Counted from the stretch's first letter, positions 12,366 to 23,144 are shown. The stretch is DNA of 64,000 bases from an uncultured Ectothiorhodospiraceae bacterium (GCA_947260005.1 CAMYOL010000037.1:1-64000), one strand, 5' to 3'. A program made the numbers and translations. The notes: generated by a model not told the origin, from the letters alone.

Positions 12366-13112
12366 TTGAGTTATGAAAATATTCGAGTGGTCTTAATTGG
12401 GACGACTCACCCAGGAAATATCGGTGCGGTCGCTCGTGCCATGAAAAACATGCATTTATCGGATCTGGTGTTAGTGGCCCCACAAACCAAGTTTCCATGT
12501 GGTAAGGCACGCGCCAGGGCGTCGGGGGCAATTGATGTATTGGAGAATACTCGTGTGGTGGATGATCTCGAGAGTGCCATTTCTGATTGCACATTGATTG
12601 CTGGGGCCAGTGCCCGTTTGCGAGCGATCCCCTGGCCGGTTATTGACGCGCGAGATTGTGCTGCGCAAATGGTAACAGCCGCCAGCGAGGCTAAGGTGGC
12701 GTTGGTGTTTGGACGCGAGCGTTCCGGTTTAACCAATGAAGAGCTTGAACGGTGCAATCAGCTTGTACATATTCCTGCGAATGAAGCCTATAGCTCACTC
12801 AATATTGCGGCTGCCGTGCAAGTATTAACCTATGAGGTTCATATGGCGATGCGCGAAAAAGACAAACAAAAACTGCATGTTGCTAACGATTATCCGATGT
12901 CAACCGCCGAAGAAATGGAGGGGCTTTATCAACATTTTGAACAGGCCCTGCAAACGATTGGATTTTTAAACCCGGAAAATCCGCGTCAACTCATGCGCCG
13001 TTTGCGAAAGCTATTTAACCGAGCCCAACTCGACAAAATGGAAATGAATATCTTACGCGGCATCCTGGCCGCTGCCGAATCGCCTAAGAAACCACGCAAA
13101 AAAAACGATTGA
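12366..13112 (+). CDS. trmJ: tRNA (cytidine/uridine-2'-O)-methyltransferase TrmJ
   Basis: SpoU-class (SPOUT) enzyme methylating the ribose of position 32 in tRNA. The 248-residue length fits. Seen are the N-terminal [13 protein letters not shown] motif, the knot motifs [15 protein letters not shown] and [15 protein letters not shown], and a basic C-terminal extension ending KKPRKKND. The start is TTG at 12366: the frame begins there with [12 protein letters not shown], and an AGGA lies about 9 bp upstream. No in-frame ATG occurs before the conserved core. Confidence 0.93.
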   Translation: MSYENIRVVLIGTTHPGNIGAVARAMKNMHLSDLVLVAPQTKFPCGKARARASGAIDVLENTRVVDDLESAISDCTLIAGASARLRAIPWPVIDARDCAAQMVTAASEAKVALVFGRERSGLTNEELERCNQLVHIPANEAYSSLNIAAAVQVLTYEVHMAMREKDKQKLHVANDYPMSTAEEMEGLYQHFEQALQTIGFLNPENPRQLMRRLRKLFNRAQLDKMEMNILRGILAAAESPKKPRKKND

Positions 13113-13143
13113 ATTAAACACGTTACGACTCTATTGTGTTGAG

Positions 13144-13983
13144 ATGGCCAAGCTAAGAAAGCTACGAAAGCTAAGACTCATTGAAGACATCGATTGCGTA
13201 TTTGAGCGTGATCCAGCGGCACGTAACCGTTTTGAGGTATTAACGACCTATCCTGGCGTCCATGCGATACTGATTCATCGACTTAGTCACCGTTTATGGC
13301 GCTGGCGATTAAAATGGTTGGCCCGCTGGCTCTCTGCACTTGCTCGGTGGCTGACGGGTATTGAGGTACACCCAGGGGTCACGATCGGACGACGTTTTTT
13401 CATCGATCATGGTATGGGTGTGGTGATTGGTGAAACCGCTCAGATTGGGGATGATTGCACGCTCTATCATGGTGTGACACTCGGGGGGACAACCTGGAAT
13501 AAAGGAAAACGCCACCCCACTTTAGAAAATAATGTCGTCGTGGGGGCAGGGGCTAAGGTTCTAGGTCCAATCACGTTAGGTTCTGGGGCTCGAGTGGGTT
13601 CCAATGCCGTGGTGGTCAAAGATGTCCCTGCAGACTGCACGGTGGTCGGTGTTCCTGGACGAAACGCATCAAAAAGAGAGGTTAAAGAAGGTCATGAACG
13701 GCGTGCTGCCTTTGCTGAAAAAATTGGCTTTGATGCTTATGGAGCGAGTCAGGATATGCCGGATCCGGTGGCCAATGCGATTGATGCTCTGTTAGACCAT
13801 GTTCATGCCATGGATCAACAAATGCAGAACATGTGTCAGTCTATTAAATCACTGGGGATGGAGATGGATGTGGTTAAATTGCCTGATTTAGGCCCGTGTG
13901 ATATTTCAGGGGACATTCCAGCAGACATTTCCGGGTCTGCTAGCGATACAAACCAAAAAGAAAAATCCGAAGAAAATCAATAA
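13144..13983 (+). CDS. cysE: Serine O-acetyltransferase
   Basis: First committed step of cysteine synthesis: acetyl transfer from acetyl-CoA to serine. Residues ~60-180 form the left-handed beta-helix with hexapeptide repeats ([42 protein letters not shown]). A C-terminal extension of ~80 residues is acidic and repetitive ([12 protein letters not shown]). Its place between trmJ and iscR is the Pseudomonas-like arrangement and puts cysteine supply beside the cysteine desulfurase IscS. The first residues [15 protein letters not shown] are unusually basic. Confidence 0.95.
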   Translation: MAKLRKLRKLRLIEDIDCVFERDPAARNRFEVLTTYPGVHAILIHRLSHRLWRWRLKWLARWLSALARWLTGIEVHPGVTIGRRFFIDHGMGVVIGETAQIGDDCTLYHGVTLGGTTWNKGKRHPTLENNVVVGAGAKVLGPITLGSGARVGSNAVVVKDVPADCTVVGVPGRNASKREVKEGHERRAAFAEKIGFDAYGASQDMPDPVANAIDALLDHVHAMDQQMQNMCQSIKSLGMEMDVVKLPDLGPCDISGDIPADISGSASDTNQKEKSEENQ

Positions 13984-14020
13984 GCTAGTGTTGGAGGGGT
14001 TGAAAAACTATTTTCTGCCT

Positions 14021-14045
14021 ATACTTGACTAAAATACTAGGTTAT
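14021..14045 (+). promoter_or_regulatory. IscR type 1 binding site (site A) over the iscR promoter
   Basis: ATACTTGACTAAAATACTAGG TTAT agrees with the published type 1 IscR consensus (ATASYYGACTRWWWYAGTCRRSTAT) at 22 of 25 positions by hand count. It covers the -35 hexamer, as expected for autorepression by [2Fe-2S]-IscR. Confidence 0.75.
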
Positions 14046-14052
14046 GTATACT
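14025..14052 (+). promoter_or_regulatory. Sigma70 promoter of the isc operon
   Basis: TTGACT at 14025-14030 and TATACT at 14047-14052 are separated by 16 bp, a strong housekeeping promoter. It lies 55 bp upstream of the iscR ATG and is overlapped by IscR site A. Confidence 0.75.
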
Positions 14053-14077
14053 TCAAATCCCGAATCATCGGTATTTC

Positions 14078-14102
14078 ATAGTTTACTAAAATACGCAGGA
14101 TG
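14078..14102 (+). promoter_or_regulatory. Second, weaker IscR type 1-like site (site B)
   Basis: ATAGTTTACTAAAATACGCA begins a 25-bp stretch matching the type 1 consensus at about 18-19 positions. It is centred 57 bp downstream of site A and abuts the iscR ribosome-binding site (AGGA at 14097-14100). Two sites are also found at the E. coli isc promoter. Confidence 0.5.
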
Positions 14103-14107
14103 TCGCA

Positions 14108-14590
14108 ATGAGACTAACAACGAAAGGTCGTTACGCCGTAACCGCCATGCTAGATTTAGCCATCCATTATGCAGATGGCCCCATTACTTTGGCAGATATT
14201 TCACAACGCCAGGGTATTTCACTTTCCTATCTGGAGCAGTTATTTGCCAAATTACGCCGGCGTGGTCTGGTTGATAGTACACGCGGACCGGGTGGAGGTT
14301 ATCGCCTGAGTCGTATACCTGCCGAAATTCCGGTAGCCGACGTGATCACCGCTGTTGACGAAAAACTCGAGACCACTCGTTGTGGTGGGTTGAGTAACTG
14401 TCAGGATGATGAGCGCTGTTTGACCCATGAGCTTTGGACTGAATTGAGTGATCAAATCTATCATTTCCTTAGCAACATTAGTCTCGGTACTTTGGTCAAC
14501 CGCCAGGGTGTTCAAGACGTCGCTGCCCGCCAGGATGGTTGTAAGAAGATTGAGTTAGCTGATATTGAACGTGAATCAGCCGTAGTTTAA
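14108..14590 (+). CDS. iscR: Fe-S cluster assembly transcriptional regulator IscR
   Basis: Rrf2-family repressor that senses Fe-S status by carrying a [2Fe-2S] cluster. The 160-residue protein has the N-terminal winged helix ([18 protein letters not shown], then the recognition helix region [12 protein letters not shown]). The cluster ligands appear as C-x5-C-x5-C ([13 protein letters not shown]) followed by LTH, matching Cys92/98/104 and His107 of E. coli. It is first in the operon, 20 bp before iscS, and its promoter carries IscR-type sites. Confidence 0.97.
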   Translation: MRLTTKGRYAVTAMLDLAIHYADGPITLADISQRQGISLSYLEQLFAKLRRRGLVDSTRGPGGGYRLSRIPAEIPVADVITAVDEKLETTRCGGLSNCQDDERCLTHELWTELSDQIYHFLSNISLGTLVNRQGVQDVAARQDGCKKIELADIERESAVV

Positions 14591-14610
14591 CGAAAGCAGA
14601 GAAATTAAAT

Positions 14611-15825
14611 ATGAAAACCCCGGTTTATTTTGACTATTCAGCAACCACCCCTGTTGATAAGCGTGTTGCTGAGAAGATGTGTGATTGTCTGACCCTGGAA
14701 GGTAATTTTGGTAATCCTGCTTCGCGCTCACACACTTACGGTTGGGATGCTGAAAAAGTGATTGATGAAGCACGTGCGAATGTGGCGGCGTTAATTAATG
14801 CCGATCCAAAAGAAATTATTTTTACCTCAGGTGCAACTGAGTCAGATAATCTGGCGATTAAAGGTGCGGCCCATTTTTATCACAAAAAAGGCAAGCATAT
14901 CGTTACCTGTAAGACTGAACACAAGGCCGTGCTCGATTCCTGTCGCCAGCTTGAACGCGAAGGTTATGAAGTGACTTATCTTGATCCTGAAGAGAACGGC
15001 TTGGTTGATTTGGATAAATTAAAAGCGGCATTACGTGATGATACGGTACTCGTCAGTATCATGCATGTGAATAACGAAATTGGTGTGATCCAGGATATTA
15101 AAGCAATCGGTGAAATCACCCGTGAACGTAAGATTATGTTTCATGTCGATGCAGCACAAAGTGCTGGAAAAGTTCTAATCGATGTGCAGGATTTAAAAGT
15201 AGATTTCATGTCGTTTTCGGCGCATAAAATATATGGTCCGAAAGGCATTGGCGCATTGTATGTTCGTCGCAAGCCGCGCGCGCGTCTTGAGGCGCAAATG
15301 CATGGTGGCGGTCATGAGCGTGGCTTACGCTCAGGAACTTTGGCAACGCACCAAATTGTTGGAATCGGCGAAGCCTTTCGTTTAGCGAAAGAAGAATTGG
15401 CAACAGACAATGAGCGTATTCGTATGTTGCGCGATCGTCTATTAAATGGTCTAAATGACCTCGAGGAAGTTTATATTAATGGTGATATGGAACAACGTAT
15501 CCCTCACAACTTAAACATCAGTTTTAATTTTGTTGAAGGTGAATCCCTGATCATGGCATTAAAAGATTTAGCGGTGTCGTCAGGTTCAGCCTGTACATCG
15601 GCTTCATTAGAACCTTCGTATGTATTACGGGCTTTGGGACGTTCAGATGAATTGGCGCATAGCTCGATACGCTTTACCCTGGGTCGTTATTCAACCGAAG
15701 AGGAAGTGGATTTTGCCATTGAATCAATTCGTAAGAATATCGATAAGTTGCGTGAACTCTCACCGCTTTGGGAAATGTATAAAGACGGTATCGATTTAAA
15801 TAGTATTGAATGGGCTGCGCATTAA
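14611..15825 (+). CDS. iscS: Cysteine desulfurase IscS
   Basis: PLP enzyme taking sulfur from cysteine as a persulfide and passing it to IscU, tRNA-thiolation proteins and others. The 404-residue length is exact for the family. The PLP lysine sits in [12 protein letters not shown] near residue 206, and the catalytic cysteine loop [21 protein letters not shown] lies near residue 328. The C-terminal [18 protein letters not shown] matches the IscU-docking tail. Confidence 0.98.
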   Translation: MKTPVYFDYSATTPVDKRVAEKMCDCLTLEGNFGNPASRSHTYGWDAEKVIDEARANVAALINADPKEIIFTSGATESDNLAIKGAAHFYHKKGKHIVTCKTEHKAVLDSCRQLEREGYEVTYLDPEENGLVDLDKLKAALRDDTVLVSIMHVNNEIGVIQDIKAIGEITRERKIMFHVDAAQSAGKVLIDVQDLKVDFMSFSAHKIYGPKGIGALYVRRKPRARLEAQMHGGGHERGLRSGTLATHQIVGIGEAFRLAKEELATDNERIRMLRDRLLNGLNDLEEVYINGDMEQRIPHNLNISFNFVEGESLIMALKDLAVSSGSACTSASLEPSYVLRALGRSDELAHSSIRFTLGRYSTEEEVDFAIESIRKNIDKLRELSPLWEMYKDGIDLNSIEWAAH

Positions 15826-15904
15826 TTTGCTGCGCTTGTTAATTTGTAACATTAATTAGAATTATTACTATAAATTAGGACAGTAGTCTTAAACGAGGTG
15901 AAAC

Positions 15905-16309
15905 ATGGCATACAGTGAAAAAGTTATCGATCATTACGAAAATCCACGTAACGTTGGCAACATGGATAAAGATGAGCAAGGTGTTGGTACTGGAATGGTT
16001 GGTGCCCCTGCTTGTGGTGATGTCATGCGTTTACAGATCAAGGTCGGAACCGATGGTGTCATTGAAGATGCCAAATTTAAAACATACGGTTGTGGTTCGG
16101 CGATTGCTTCAAGTTCATTGCTAACTGAATGGGTTAAAGGCAAAACCCTGGACGAAGCGGCAGAGATTAAGAACACTGAGATTGCTGAAGAGCTTGAGTT
16201 ACCACCGGTTAAAATCCATTGTTCTGTTTTAGCTGAGGACGCTATTAAAGCCGCTATTCATGACTACAAAGAAAAGAACGGTCAAGACGACGAGAAACAA
16301 AGTGCGTAA
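15905..16309 (+). CDS. iscU: Fe-S cluster scaffold IscU
   Basis: Scaffold on which [2Fe-2S] clusters are built before transfer by HscA/HscB. The 134-residue protein has the three cluster cysteines in APACGDVM, TYGCGSAIASSS and KIHCSVLAEDA, and the HscA-recognition motif LPPVK. GAGGTG precedes ATG 15905. The 79-bp gap after iscS is the largest inside the operon. Confidence 0.98.
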   Translation: MAYSEKVIDHYENPRNVGNMDKDEQGVGTGMVGAPACGDVMRLQIKVGTDGVIEDAKFKTYGCGSAIASSSLLTEWVKGKTLDEAAEIKNTEIAEELELPPVKIHCSVLAEDAIKAAIHDYKEKNGQDDEKQSA

Positions 16310-16327
16310 TTGACTGGGGCTTACTAG

Positions 16328-16651
16328 ATGGCTATTAGTTTAACAGAAACAGCGGCAGGACGAGTAAAGGAATACCTTGCTAACCGAGGCAGCGGTGAAG
16401 GTTTACGCTTAGGCGTGAAGACCACCGGCTGTTCAGGTATGGCTTATGTCATTGAGTTTTCGGATGGCGCTGATGAGGGTGATGAAGTATTTGAATCCCA
16501 GGGTGTTAAAATTTTCGTCGACGCTAAAAGTGTTGTTTATCTCGACGGTACGGAATTAGATTATACCAAAGAAGGTCTAAACGAAGGATTTAAATTTAAA
16601 AATCCTAACGAAAAAGATACCTGTGGTTGCGGCGAAAGCTTTACTGTATAG
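16328..16651 (+). CDS. iscA: Fe-S cluster assembly protein IscA
   Basis: A-type carrier that delivers Fe-S clusters, mainly [4Fe-4S], to apoproteins. The 107-residue protein has the three conserved cysteines: TTGCSGMAY near residue 35 and the C-terminal CGCGESF. Position between iscU and hscB identifies it as IscA rather than ErpA or SufA. Confidence 0.97.
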   Translation: MAISLTETAAGRVKEYLANRGSGEGLRLGVKTTGCSGMAYVIEFSDGADEGDEVFESQGVKIFVDAKSVVYLDGTELDYTKEGLNEGFKFKNPNEKDTCGCGESFTV

Positions 16652-16665
16652 AGATATAAGTCATC

Positions 16666-17205
16666 ATGTCGGGAAGTCAGTCGCAAAATTATTTTGAGAT
16701 CTTTCGCTTACCCATCGATTTTCACCTCAACACCCAAAAACTCACTGAACATTATCGTGAATTGCAAAAAGCAGTTCATCCCGATCGGTTTGCCAATGCA
16801 GGAGATCGTGATCGTCGATTAGCTGTACAGCAGGCTGCCAATATCAATGAAGCTTTTGAAGTTTTGAAATCACCATTAAAACGCGCCCGTTATATGTTGA
16901 TATTAGCTGGTGTCGATTTTAATGATGAGCATGAGACGACCCAGGATCCGGAATTTTTAATGGAACAAATGGAATTGCGTGAGTCAGTCGCGGCAATACG
17001 TGGACTAGATGATCCATTTTCCGAGCTCGTAAAATTAATGCAAACGATTGAACAAAAAAAATCGACGATGATAGATACATTATCGCAGTTAATTGATACG
17101 AAAGAATATTTAGATGCCAAAGTATTGGTTCAGAAACTGCAGTTTTTAGAAAAATTATTATTAGAATGTGAGAATCTTGAACAAGATTTAGCAGATGCAC
17201 TTTAG
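16666..17205 (+). CDS. hscB: Co-chaperone HscB
   Basis: J-protein that brings IscU to HscA and stimulates its ATPase. The 179-residue protein has an N-terminal J domain with the HPD motif in AVHPDRFANAGDRDRR (near residue 38), and the C-terminal three-helix IscU-binding domain including QDPEFLMEQMELRE. The order iscA-hscB-hscA is canonical. Confidence 0.96.
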   Translation: MSGSQSQNYFEIFRLPIDFHLNTQKLTEHYRELQKAVHPDRFANAGDRDRRLAVQQAANINEAFEVLKSPLKRARYMLILAGVDFNDEHETTQDPEFLMEQMELRESVAAIRGLDDPFSELVKLMQTIEQKKSTMIDTLSQLIDTKEYLDAKVLVQKLQFLEKLLLECENLEQDLADAL

Positions 17206-17217
17206 GAATAATCGTTA

Positions 17218-19092
17218 ATGGCATTATTACAAATCAGTGAACCCGGTCAATCTACCAAGCCGCATGAGCGACGCCTGGCCGTTGGGATAGATTTGGGTAC
17301 AACGAATTCATTAGTCGCTACCGTGCGTAGTGGTCAAGCGGATACCTTAGCCGATGAGCAGGGCAATCACTTATTACCATCCGTAGTTCGTTATACGGAT
17401 GTCGATGTTTCACCAATAGTCGGACAGGATGCTAAACAGCATGCCGCTAGCGATCCACTTAATACTATCTCTTCAGTAAAACGTTTTATGGGTCGTGCAG
17501 TTAAGGAAATAAAACATTTCGGCTCACAACTCCCGTATGATTTTGTTGACACTGAAACCAAGGTGCCACGAATAAAAACAGCTGCAGGGGAAAAAAGCCC
17601 GATAGAAGTCTCCGCGGCGATCTTAACGGCCTTGAAACAACGCGCTGAACAATCATTAGGTGACGAGTTAACCGGCGTGGTGATTACCGTTCCAGCCTAT
17701 TTTGATGATGCCCAACGTCAGGCCACCAAAGATGCCGGTAAACTTGCAGGTCTGAATGTGTTACGACTGTTAAATGAACCAACGGCGGCGGCAGTCGCTT
17801 ATGGTTTGGATAAAAGTGCGGAAGGCATTATCGCGGTATATGATTTAGGTGGCGGGACATTTGATATTTCAATCTTACGCCTTAATAAAGGGGTGTTTGA
17901 AGTTATGTCCACTGGCGGAGACACGGCGTTAGGTGGTGATGATTTCGATCAGGCTATCGCGCAATGGATTATGCAACAAGCGGGTATTACTGAGAATATT
18001 AGCCAGAATAAAATAAGACACTTACTCAAAATTGCCTGTGATGCAAAAGAATCTTTAACCGAAAATGAGTCTGTGGACTTATCCGTAGAATTCAATGATA
18101 GCAATACCTGGTCAGGGACTATAAACCGAGAAATTTTAAATAGCTTAATTGATCCACTGATTCAAAAAACTATTGTTACCTGTCGTCGTGCACTGCGTGA
18201 TGCTCAGGTTAATGTAGAAGATGTGCAAACCGTGGTGATGGTGGGTGGCTCGACTCGTAATTTACGGGTACGTGAAAAACTGGGTGAGTTTTTTGCTCAG
18301 CCCCCAATGGTCGATATCGATCCCGATAAAGTGGTTGCGATAGGCGCAGCATTACAAGCCGATGTATTGGTTGGTAACAAACCCGATGATGAGATGTTGT
18401 TATTAGACGTTATCCCCCTTTCGCTTGGATTAGAGACAATGGGGAATCTTGTTGAAAAGATCATACCGCGCAATACAACCATTCCGGTTTCTCGCGCACA
18501 GGATTTTACGACATTCAAAGATGGGCAAACCGCAATGACTGTTCATGTTGTACAAGGTGAACGTGAGTTAGTTTCTGATTGCCGATCCCTGGGACAATTT
18601 GCATTGCATGACATACCGGCCATGGTCGCAGGTGCAGCTCGCATTCGAGTGATGTTTCAGGTTGATGCAGACGGTTTGTTATCCGTAACTGCAACGGAAG
18701 AGACTACTCATGCCGAGGCCAGTATCCAGATTAAACCTTCTTATGGTTTAACGGATACAGAGATTGAAACCATGTTACGTGATTCTATTACCCATGCAAA
18801 AGGTGATGTCGAAGCGCGTAATATTCGTGAACAACAAGTTGAGGCTGATCGTGTCATTGATGCTTTACAAATTGCCTTACAAAAAGATGGAGACTTGTTG
18901 GAAGAACAAGAAGTTAATTCGATTGAAGTCGCATTGCTTGAATTAAACAAAGTTCGAGAGGGTGATGATCATCGTTTGATTAAGACCTCAATTGAGAAGT
19001 TAAACGAGGCAACAACCGAATTTGCTGCAAGACGAATGAATAAAAGCATAAAACAGGCCCTGGCGGGCCATCAAGTAGATGAGTTTGAATGA
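17218..19092 (+). CDS. hscA: Fe-S assembly chaperone HscA
   Basis: Specialised Hsp70 that drives cluster release from IscU using ATP. The 624-residue protein shows the nucleotide-binding signatures [30 protein letters not shown] and [14 protein letters not shown], then the substrate-binding domain ([17 protein letters not shown]). It follows hscB with a 12-bp gap and overlaps the longest open frame of fdx. Confidence 0.97.
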   Translation: MALLQISEPGQSTKPHERRLAVGIDLGTTNSLVATVRSGQADTLADEQGNHLLPSVVRYTDVDVSPIVGQDAKQHAASDPLNTISSVKRFMGRAVKEIKHFGSQLPYDFVDTETKVPRIKTAAGEKSPIEVSAAILTALKQRAEQSLGDELTGVVITVPAYFDDAQRQATKDAGKLAGLNVLRLLNEPTAAAVAYGLDKSAEGIIAVYDLGGGTFDISILRLNKGVFEVMSTGGDTALGGDDFDQAIAQWIMQQAGITENISQNKIRHLLKIACDAKESLTENESVDLSVEFNDSNTWSGTINREILNSLIDPLIQKTIVTCRRALRDAQVNVEDVQTVVMVGGSTRNLRVREKLGEFFAQPPMVDIDPDKVVAIGAALQADVLVGNKPDDEMLLLDVIPLSLGLETMGNLVEKIIPRNTTIPVSRAQDFTTFKDGQTAMTVHVVQGERELVSDCRSLGQFALHDIPAMVAGAARIRVMFQVDADGLLSVTATEETTHAEASIQIKPSYGLTDTEIETMLRDSITHAKGDVEARNIREQQVEADRVIDALQIALQKDGDLLEEQEVNSIEVALLELNKVREGDDHRLIKTSIEKLNEATTEFAARRMNKSIKQALAGHQVDEFE

Positions 19093-19105
19093 AGGTAGAC
19101 GGACT

Positions 19106-19444
19106 ATGACGAAGTTGATTTTTTTACCCCACGAAACCATGTGTCCAGAAGGTGCTGTGATCGATGTGGAGCCTGGAGTCAGTATTTGTGACGCTGCATT
19201 GACAAATGGTATCGATATTGAGCATGCCTGTGAAAAGTCCTGTGCCTGTACGACCTGTCATGTTTATATCCGTGAGGGCTTCGATTCGCTTGAAGAGTCG
19301 ACTGAGGAAGAAGATGACTTTCTGGATAAGGCCTGGGGGCTGGAACCGGATTCGCGTTTGTCATGTCAGGCGATTGTGGCGGATAAAGATCTGGTCATTG
19401 AGATCCCAAAATATACCATCAACATGGTTTCTGAAAACCATTAA
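19106..19444 (+). CDS. fdx: ISC-type [2Fe-2S] ferredoxin
   Basis: Electron donor for cluster assembly on IscU. I place the start at ATG 19106 (MTKLIFLPHE), 13 bp after the hscA stop; the track's longer frame from 19079 would overlap hscA and add nine non-conserved residues. Ligands are seen in HACEKSCACTTCHVY plus the later LSCQA cysteine, the adrenodoxin-like spacing. The acidic helix SLEESTEEEDDFLDKAWGL is typical of ISC ferredoxins. 112 residues. Confidence 0.96.
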   Translation: MTKLIFLPHETMCPEGAVIDVEPGVSICDAALTNGIDIEHACEKSCACTTCHVYIREGFDSLEESTEEEDDFLDKAWGLEPDSRLSCQAIVADKDLVIEIPKYTINMVSENH

Positions 19445-19471
19445 CGAAAATTCTGGTAACAGGAGACTAAG

Positions 19472-19672
19472 ATGAGTTTAAAATGGACAGATAGCCTTGA
19501 AATCGCGATTCAGCTCGATGAGGCCCATCCCGATGTTGATCCCAGGTACGTGAATTTTGTCGATTTGCGCAAGTGGACAATGGCGCTGGATGAATTTGAG
19601 GATGACCCAGAGCACTCGGGTGAGCGTATTCTGGAGGCCATTCAAATGGCCTGGTTAGAAGAGCGGGAATAA
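19472..19672 (+). CDS. iscX: Fe-S cluster assembly protein IscX
   Basis: Small acidic protein that binds IscS and iron and modulates desulfurase activity. The 66-residue length is exact. Seen: LKWTDSLEIAIQLDEAHPDVDP at the N-terminus and FVDLRKWTMALDEFEDDP in the middle. AGGAG precedes the ATG. Last ISC gene of the operon. Confidence 0.96.
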   Translation: MSLKWTDSLEIAIQLDEAHPDVDPRYVNFVDLRKWTMALDEFEDDPEHSGERILEAIQMAWLEERE

Positions 19673-19777
19673 CCCCAAAAGTAGCGAATAATTAGCCGTA
19701 TTTGTGCCGTTTCGATTGCCGAACTGAGTGTCGAACGGCTACAATTTCCTATATTCTTTAAGTGATTATGTGATACT

Positions 19778-19799
19778 AACCCGTGCTGACGTACGGGTT
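19778..19799 (+). terminator. Hairpin between iscX and ndk
   Basis: AACCCGT-GCTGACGT-ACGGGTT is a perfect 7-bp stem with an 8-base loop ending 37 bp before the ndk ATG. Only three T residues follow, so it is either a weak terminator of the isc operon or a leader hairpin of ndk. Confidence 0.4.
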
Positions 19800-19835
19800 T
19801 ATGTTATTGTAAATATTGAAAATTTTGGAGCTTTT

Positions 19836-20267
19836 ATGGCGATTGAACAGACTATTTCCATTATCAAACCCGATGCCGTGGCGAAAAATGTAATCGGCGA
19901 GATTTACACCCGATTTGAGCAGGCTGGACTCTCTATCGTGGCTGCCAAAATGATGCATCTGACAAAAGAGCAGGCCGGTGAATTTTATGCCGTACATAAA
20001 GAGCGTCCCTTTTATGGTGAACTAATTGATTATATGACTTCGGGGCCGATTATGGTTCAGGTGCTCGAGGGAGAAGCCGCAGTGGCTAAAAATCGTGAAG
20101 TGATGGGTGCAACGAATCCTGCTGAAGCTGCGGCGGGAACTATTCGTGCTGATTTTGCCTCTGATATTACAGAAAATGCCGTACATGGTTCGGATGCGAC
20201 CGAAACGGCGGCTGATGAGATTGCTTTTTTCTTTGCCGACGACGGGCTTTGTCCGCGTACCCGTTAA
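19836..20267 (+). CDS. ndk: Nucleoside diphosphate kinase
   Basis: Balances NTP and dNTP pools by phosphate transfer through a histidine. I start at ATG 19836 ([15 protein letters not shown]) after TTTGGAG; the track's 179-residue frame adds 36 non-homologous residues over the hairpin. The active-site histidine is in [20 protein letters not shown]. 143 residues, the family norm. Confidence 0.97.
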   Translation: MAIEQTISIIKPDAVAKNVIGEIYTRFEQAGLSIVAAKMMHLTKEQAGEFYAVHKERPFYGELIDYMTSGPIMVQVLEGEAAVAKNREVMGATNPAEAAAGTIRADFASDITENAVHGSDATETAADEIAFFFADDGLCPRTR

Positions 20268-20291
20268 CTTGTTTGAAGGATTGTGGTTGTT

Positions 20292-21392
20292 GTGAGTGAT
20301 GTTGTTAAAACCAACCTATTGAATCTGGATAAAACCGGATTGCAGGAATTTTTTGCCCAGATTGGCGAGAAACCCTTTCGTGCCTCACAACTTCTAAAAT
20401 GGATTTATCAGTTCGGCGTTCAAGATTTCAACGAGATGTCGAATTTAAGCAAGAATTTGCGCGAGAAATTAATCGACATCGCCGAAATAACGCCGCCTGA
20501 GATAATAAGTGAGCATCGTTCACACGATGGCACGATTAAATGGGTGTTGCGAATTGACGAAGCGAACTATGTCGAAACGGTCTTTATTCCTGAAGCTGAT
20601 CGGGGAACCTTGTGTATTTCTTCACAAGTCGGTTGTGCTTTGGATTGTCGCTTTTGTTCAACTGCGCAACAAGGTTTTAATCGAAACTTGAGCGTTGCAG
20701 AAATTATTGGTCAGTTGTGGATCGCTAATCAGGCTTTAGGCTGCCAACCCAGAGAGCAGCGTATTATCTCAAATATCGTGTTGATGGGAATGGGCGAGCC
20801 GTTACTCAATTTTGATAATGTCATCAAAGCCATGTCATTAATGTTAGAAGATGATGCCTATGGCTTATCAAAAAGGCGCGTGACATTAAGTACCTCTGGT
20901 GTGGTTCCGGCGATGAAACGCCTGAAGGAAGTCAGTGATGTTAGCCTGGCGGTTTCCTTGCATGCTCCGAACGATGAATTACGTAACGAGATTGTACCGC
21001 TGAATCAAAAGTATCCCATCAAGGAACTTATGCAGGCCTGTATGAACTATGTAGCCGATGAACCACGACGTAAGATTACCTTTGAATATGTCATGCTTGA
21101 AGGAATTAACGATTCCAAGCAACATGCTTTGGAGCTCGCCAAGTTGCTGAAAGATGTACCGGCAAAAGTGAATTTAATTCCCTTTAATCCTTTCCCGAAT
21201 ACCCGCTATCGTTGCTCTTCACAAACTAAAATCGATGCCTTTCGTGATGTGCTGGTTGCAAAAGGATTGACGACCATTACTCGCAAAACACGTGGTGAAG
21301 ATATTGATGCCGCATGTGGTCAACTCGCTGGGCAAGTTATGGATAAAACGAAACGTAAACAACGTCAACAAGATTTAGGAGTCATTAGATGA
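20292..21392 (+). CDS. rlmN: Dual-specificity 23S rRNA/tRNA adenine-C2 methyltransferase RlmN
   Basis: Radical-SAM enzyme methylating C2 of A2503 in 23S rRNA and A37 in some tRNAs. The cluster motif is [10 protein letters not shown] (CxxxCxxC), followed by [12 protein letters not shown]. Conserved catalytic cysteines lie in the C-terminal part ([16 protein letters not shown]). I prefer GTG 20292 ([10 protein letters not shown]), 11 bp after AAGGA; GTG 20283 is in frame but only 2 bp from the RBS. It overlaps pilW by four bases (ATGA). Confidence 0.95.
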   Translation: MSDVVKTNLLNLDKTGLQEFFAQIGEKPFRASQLLKWIYQFGVQDFNEMSNLSKNLREKLIDIAEITPPEIISEHRSHDGTIKWVLRIDEANYVETVFIPEADRGTLCISSQVGCALDCRFCSTAQQGFNRNLSVAEIIGQLWIANQALGCQPREQRIISNIVLMGMGEPLLNFDNVIKAMSLMLEDDAYGLSKRRVTLSTSGVVPAMKRLKEVSDVSLAVSLHAPNDELRNEIVPLNQKYPIKELMQACMNYVADEPRRKITFEYVMLEGINDSKQHALELAKLLKDVPAKVNLIPFNPFPNTRYRCSSQTKIDAFRDVLVAKGLTTITRKTRGEDIDAACGQLAGQVMDKTKRKQRQQDLGVIR

Positions 21393-22147
21393 GGAATACA
21401 TTAGCCCTTGGACTAATGGTTATACTGCTTTCTGCATGTGTAACGGATAAAGTAATCGAACCCCGTGATCCTAAACGTGCGGCTGAACTCAATGCTGAAC
21501 TTGGTTTAGGGTATATGCGACAAGGACAGTATAAACGTGCGATGAGTAAGCTGGAAAAGGCGATAGGATATGATTCGAGAAATGTTAAAGCCTTGCATTA
21601 TAAAGCAGAGTTACATCGTCGACTGGGACAAAAAGAAGAGGCAGGAGAATATTTTGAACGAGCGATGAGTTTAGATCCCGAAAACCAGTTATTATTGAAT
21701 AATTATGGCGTCTATTTGTGCGGTATTAAGAAATACGATGAAGCAATCACCATTTTTGATAAATCTCTTGAAGACCCACTCTATGAAAATAAGGCACGAG
21801 TATACGAAAATATTGGCCTATGTCGTTTATGGGATAACAAGGTAAATCAGGCCGAATCCGCATTCCATCAGGCATTGGTAATTAATCCAAATATGTCGAC
21901 CAGTTTATTGGAATTAGCAAAGATTCGTTTTGATCAGGGTGATAAACACGAGGCATATGAATTTTATAATCGCTATATTGCTATTGCGGCTCACACACCC
22001 GAAAGTTTGTGGTTAGGAATATTAATCGAACATGGTCGTGGTGCGAAAAATACGGTAGCCAGTTATAAAGTAAAATTAAAAGGTCGTTATCCTAATTCAA
22101 AAGAAACCAAGCTTTTACTTAAACTGGAAAGGCAGGGTAGAATTTAA
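21389..22147 (+). CDS. pilW: Type IV pilus biogenesis/stability lipoprotein PilW (PilF)
   Basis: Outer-membrane pilotin-type TPR protein needed for assembly of the PilQ secretin and pilus stability. The signal peptide ends in the lipobox LLSAC. Residues ~35-240 are TPR repeats ([23 protein letters not shown] and so on). 252 residues is normal. It overlaps rlmN by 4 nt and leads straight into rodZ, the usual rlmN-pilW-rodZ order. Confidence 0.93.
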   Translation: MRNTLALGLMVILLSACVTDKVIEPRDPKRAAELNAELGLGYMRQGQYKRAMSKLEKAIGYDSRNVKALHYKAELHRRLGQKEEAGEYFERAMSLDPENQLLLNNYGVYLCGIKKYDEAITIFDKSLEDPLYENKARVYENIGLCRLWDNKVNQAESAFHQALVINPNMSTSLLELAKIRFDQGDKHEAYEFYNRYIAIAAHTPESLWLGILIEHGRGAKNTVASYKVKLKGRYPNSKETKLLLKLERQGRI

Positions 22148-22148
22148 T

Positions 22149-23102
22149 ATGTCTGATCACGATCCGCTTCACAAAGATCATGAAGACAATACTGATCTCG
22201 CTTTACCTGGACAGAGGTTAAAGAGAACTCGCGAAGAATTACGTTTGAGCCGTGATGAAGTAGCCCATCACTTACATCTGGATGTGCAGATCGTTGATGC
22301 CCTGGAGGCAAATGCATATGACAAGCTACCTTCACCAGCCTATATCTGTGGGTATCTTCGTTCATATGCGCGGATTTTAAAACTCCCTGAAAATGATGTT
22401 GTAACTGCCTATAGCAAAGGCCAGGAAATAAATGCAACATTAATTCCAGATAATATTAAGATACTACCTGAGCGGCATTTAAATCCTGGAAATTTTAAAA
22501 TGGTTTTCATTTTAATTACCGTGATTATTCTTATTGCCGGGTTAGTCTGGGCCGTAGATACATTCAAGCTGCTTGATGTTACTAAGCAATCAGAAAATAC
22601 AGTTATCCCATTATCGACACCGAGTGAAAGTGATGCGCCTGCCAGGCCGGCACAAATTCAAAAACAGATTGAACAATTTAATTCGGAAAACCCTGATGCT
22701 ATGCCGATAGTCGAAACGGAAAAGCTAGGGCCAGATGTAATAACCGAAAGTAACGTAGACGATACAGCTGATAGTATCGAAAGTCCGCAAAGCGTAGCCA
22801 CACTCGGTAACGAGCTGGATCAGGGCATAGATGAAGTTGCTGAGTCGGTGACAAGTGGTGATTTAAAATTATCTTTTGTAGATGATTCCTGGACTGAAGT
22901 GACAGATTCTAATGGGACTCGTCATATTTACAGGTTAGTGAGCAAAGATAGTGAACTGTTTGTCAATGGTGTTCCGCCTTATACCATCCTGCTAGGCAAT
23001 GCAGAGGGTGTTGAGGTGGTTTATAAAGGCAAAGAGTTTAACCATAAACCCTATCAGAGAGATCAAATAGCCTATTTTCGATTAGGTATCTCACCCGAAT
23101 AA
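22149..23102 (+). CDS. rodZ: Cytoskeleton protein RodZ
   Basis: Membrane protein linking MreB filaments to the elongasome. Residues ~20-90 form an Xre-type helix-turn-helix domain (LRLSRDEVAHHLHLDVQIVDALE), one membrane helix lies at ~115-135 (MVFILITVIILIAGLVWAV), then a low-complexity periplasmic linker and a C-terminal DUF4115 domain (LSFVDDSWTEVTDSNG). 317 residues. ispG, which often follows rodZ, is absent here; hisS comes next. Confidence 0.95.
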   Translation: MSDHDPLHKDHEDNTDLALPGQRLKRTREELRLSRDEVAHHLHLDVQIVDALEANAYDKLPSPAYICGYLRSYARILKLPENDVVTAYSKGQEINATLIPDNIKILPERHLNPGNFKMVFILITVIILIAGLVWAVDTFKLLDVTKQSENTVIPLSTPSESDAPARPAQIQKQIEQFNSENPDAMPIVETEKLGPDVITESNVDDTADSIESPQSVATLGNELDQGIDEVAESVTSGDLKLSFVDDSWTEVTDSNGTRHIYRLVSKDSELFVNGVPPYTILLGNAEGVEVVYKGKEFNHKPYQRDQIAYFRLGISPE

Positions 23103-23144
23103 TAAACAAAAAATTTAAAATACATATAAAATTAAGTAAACATC

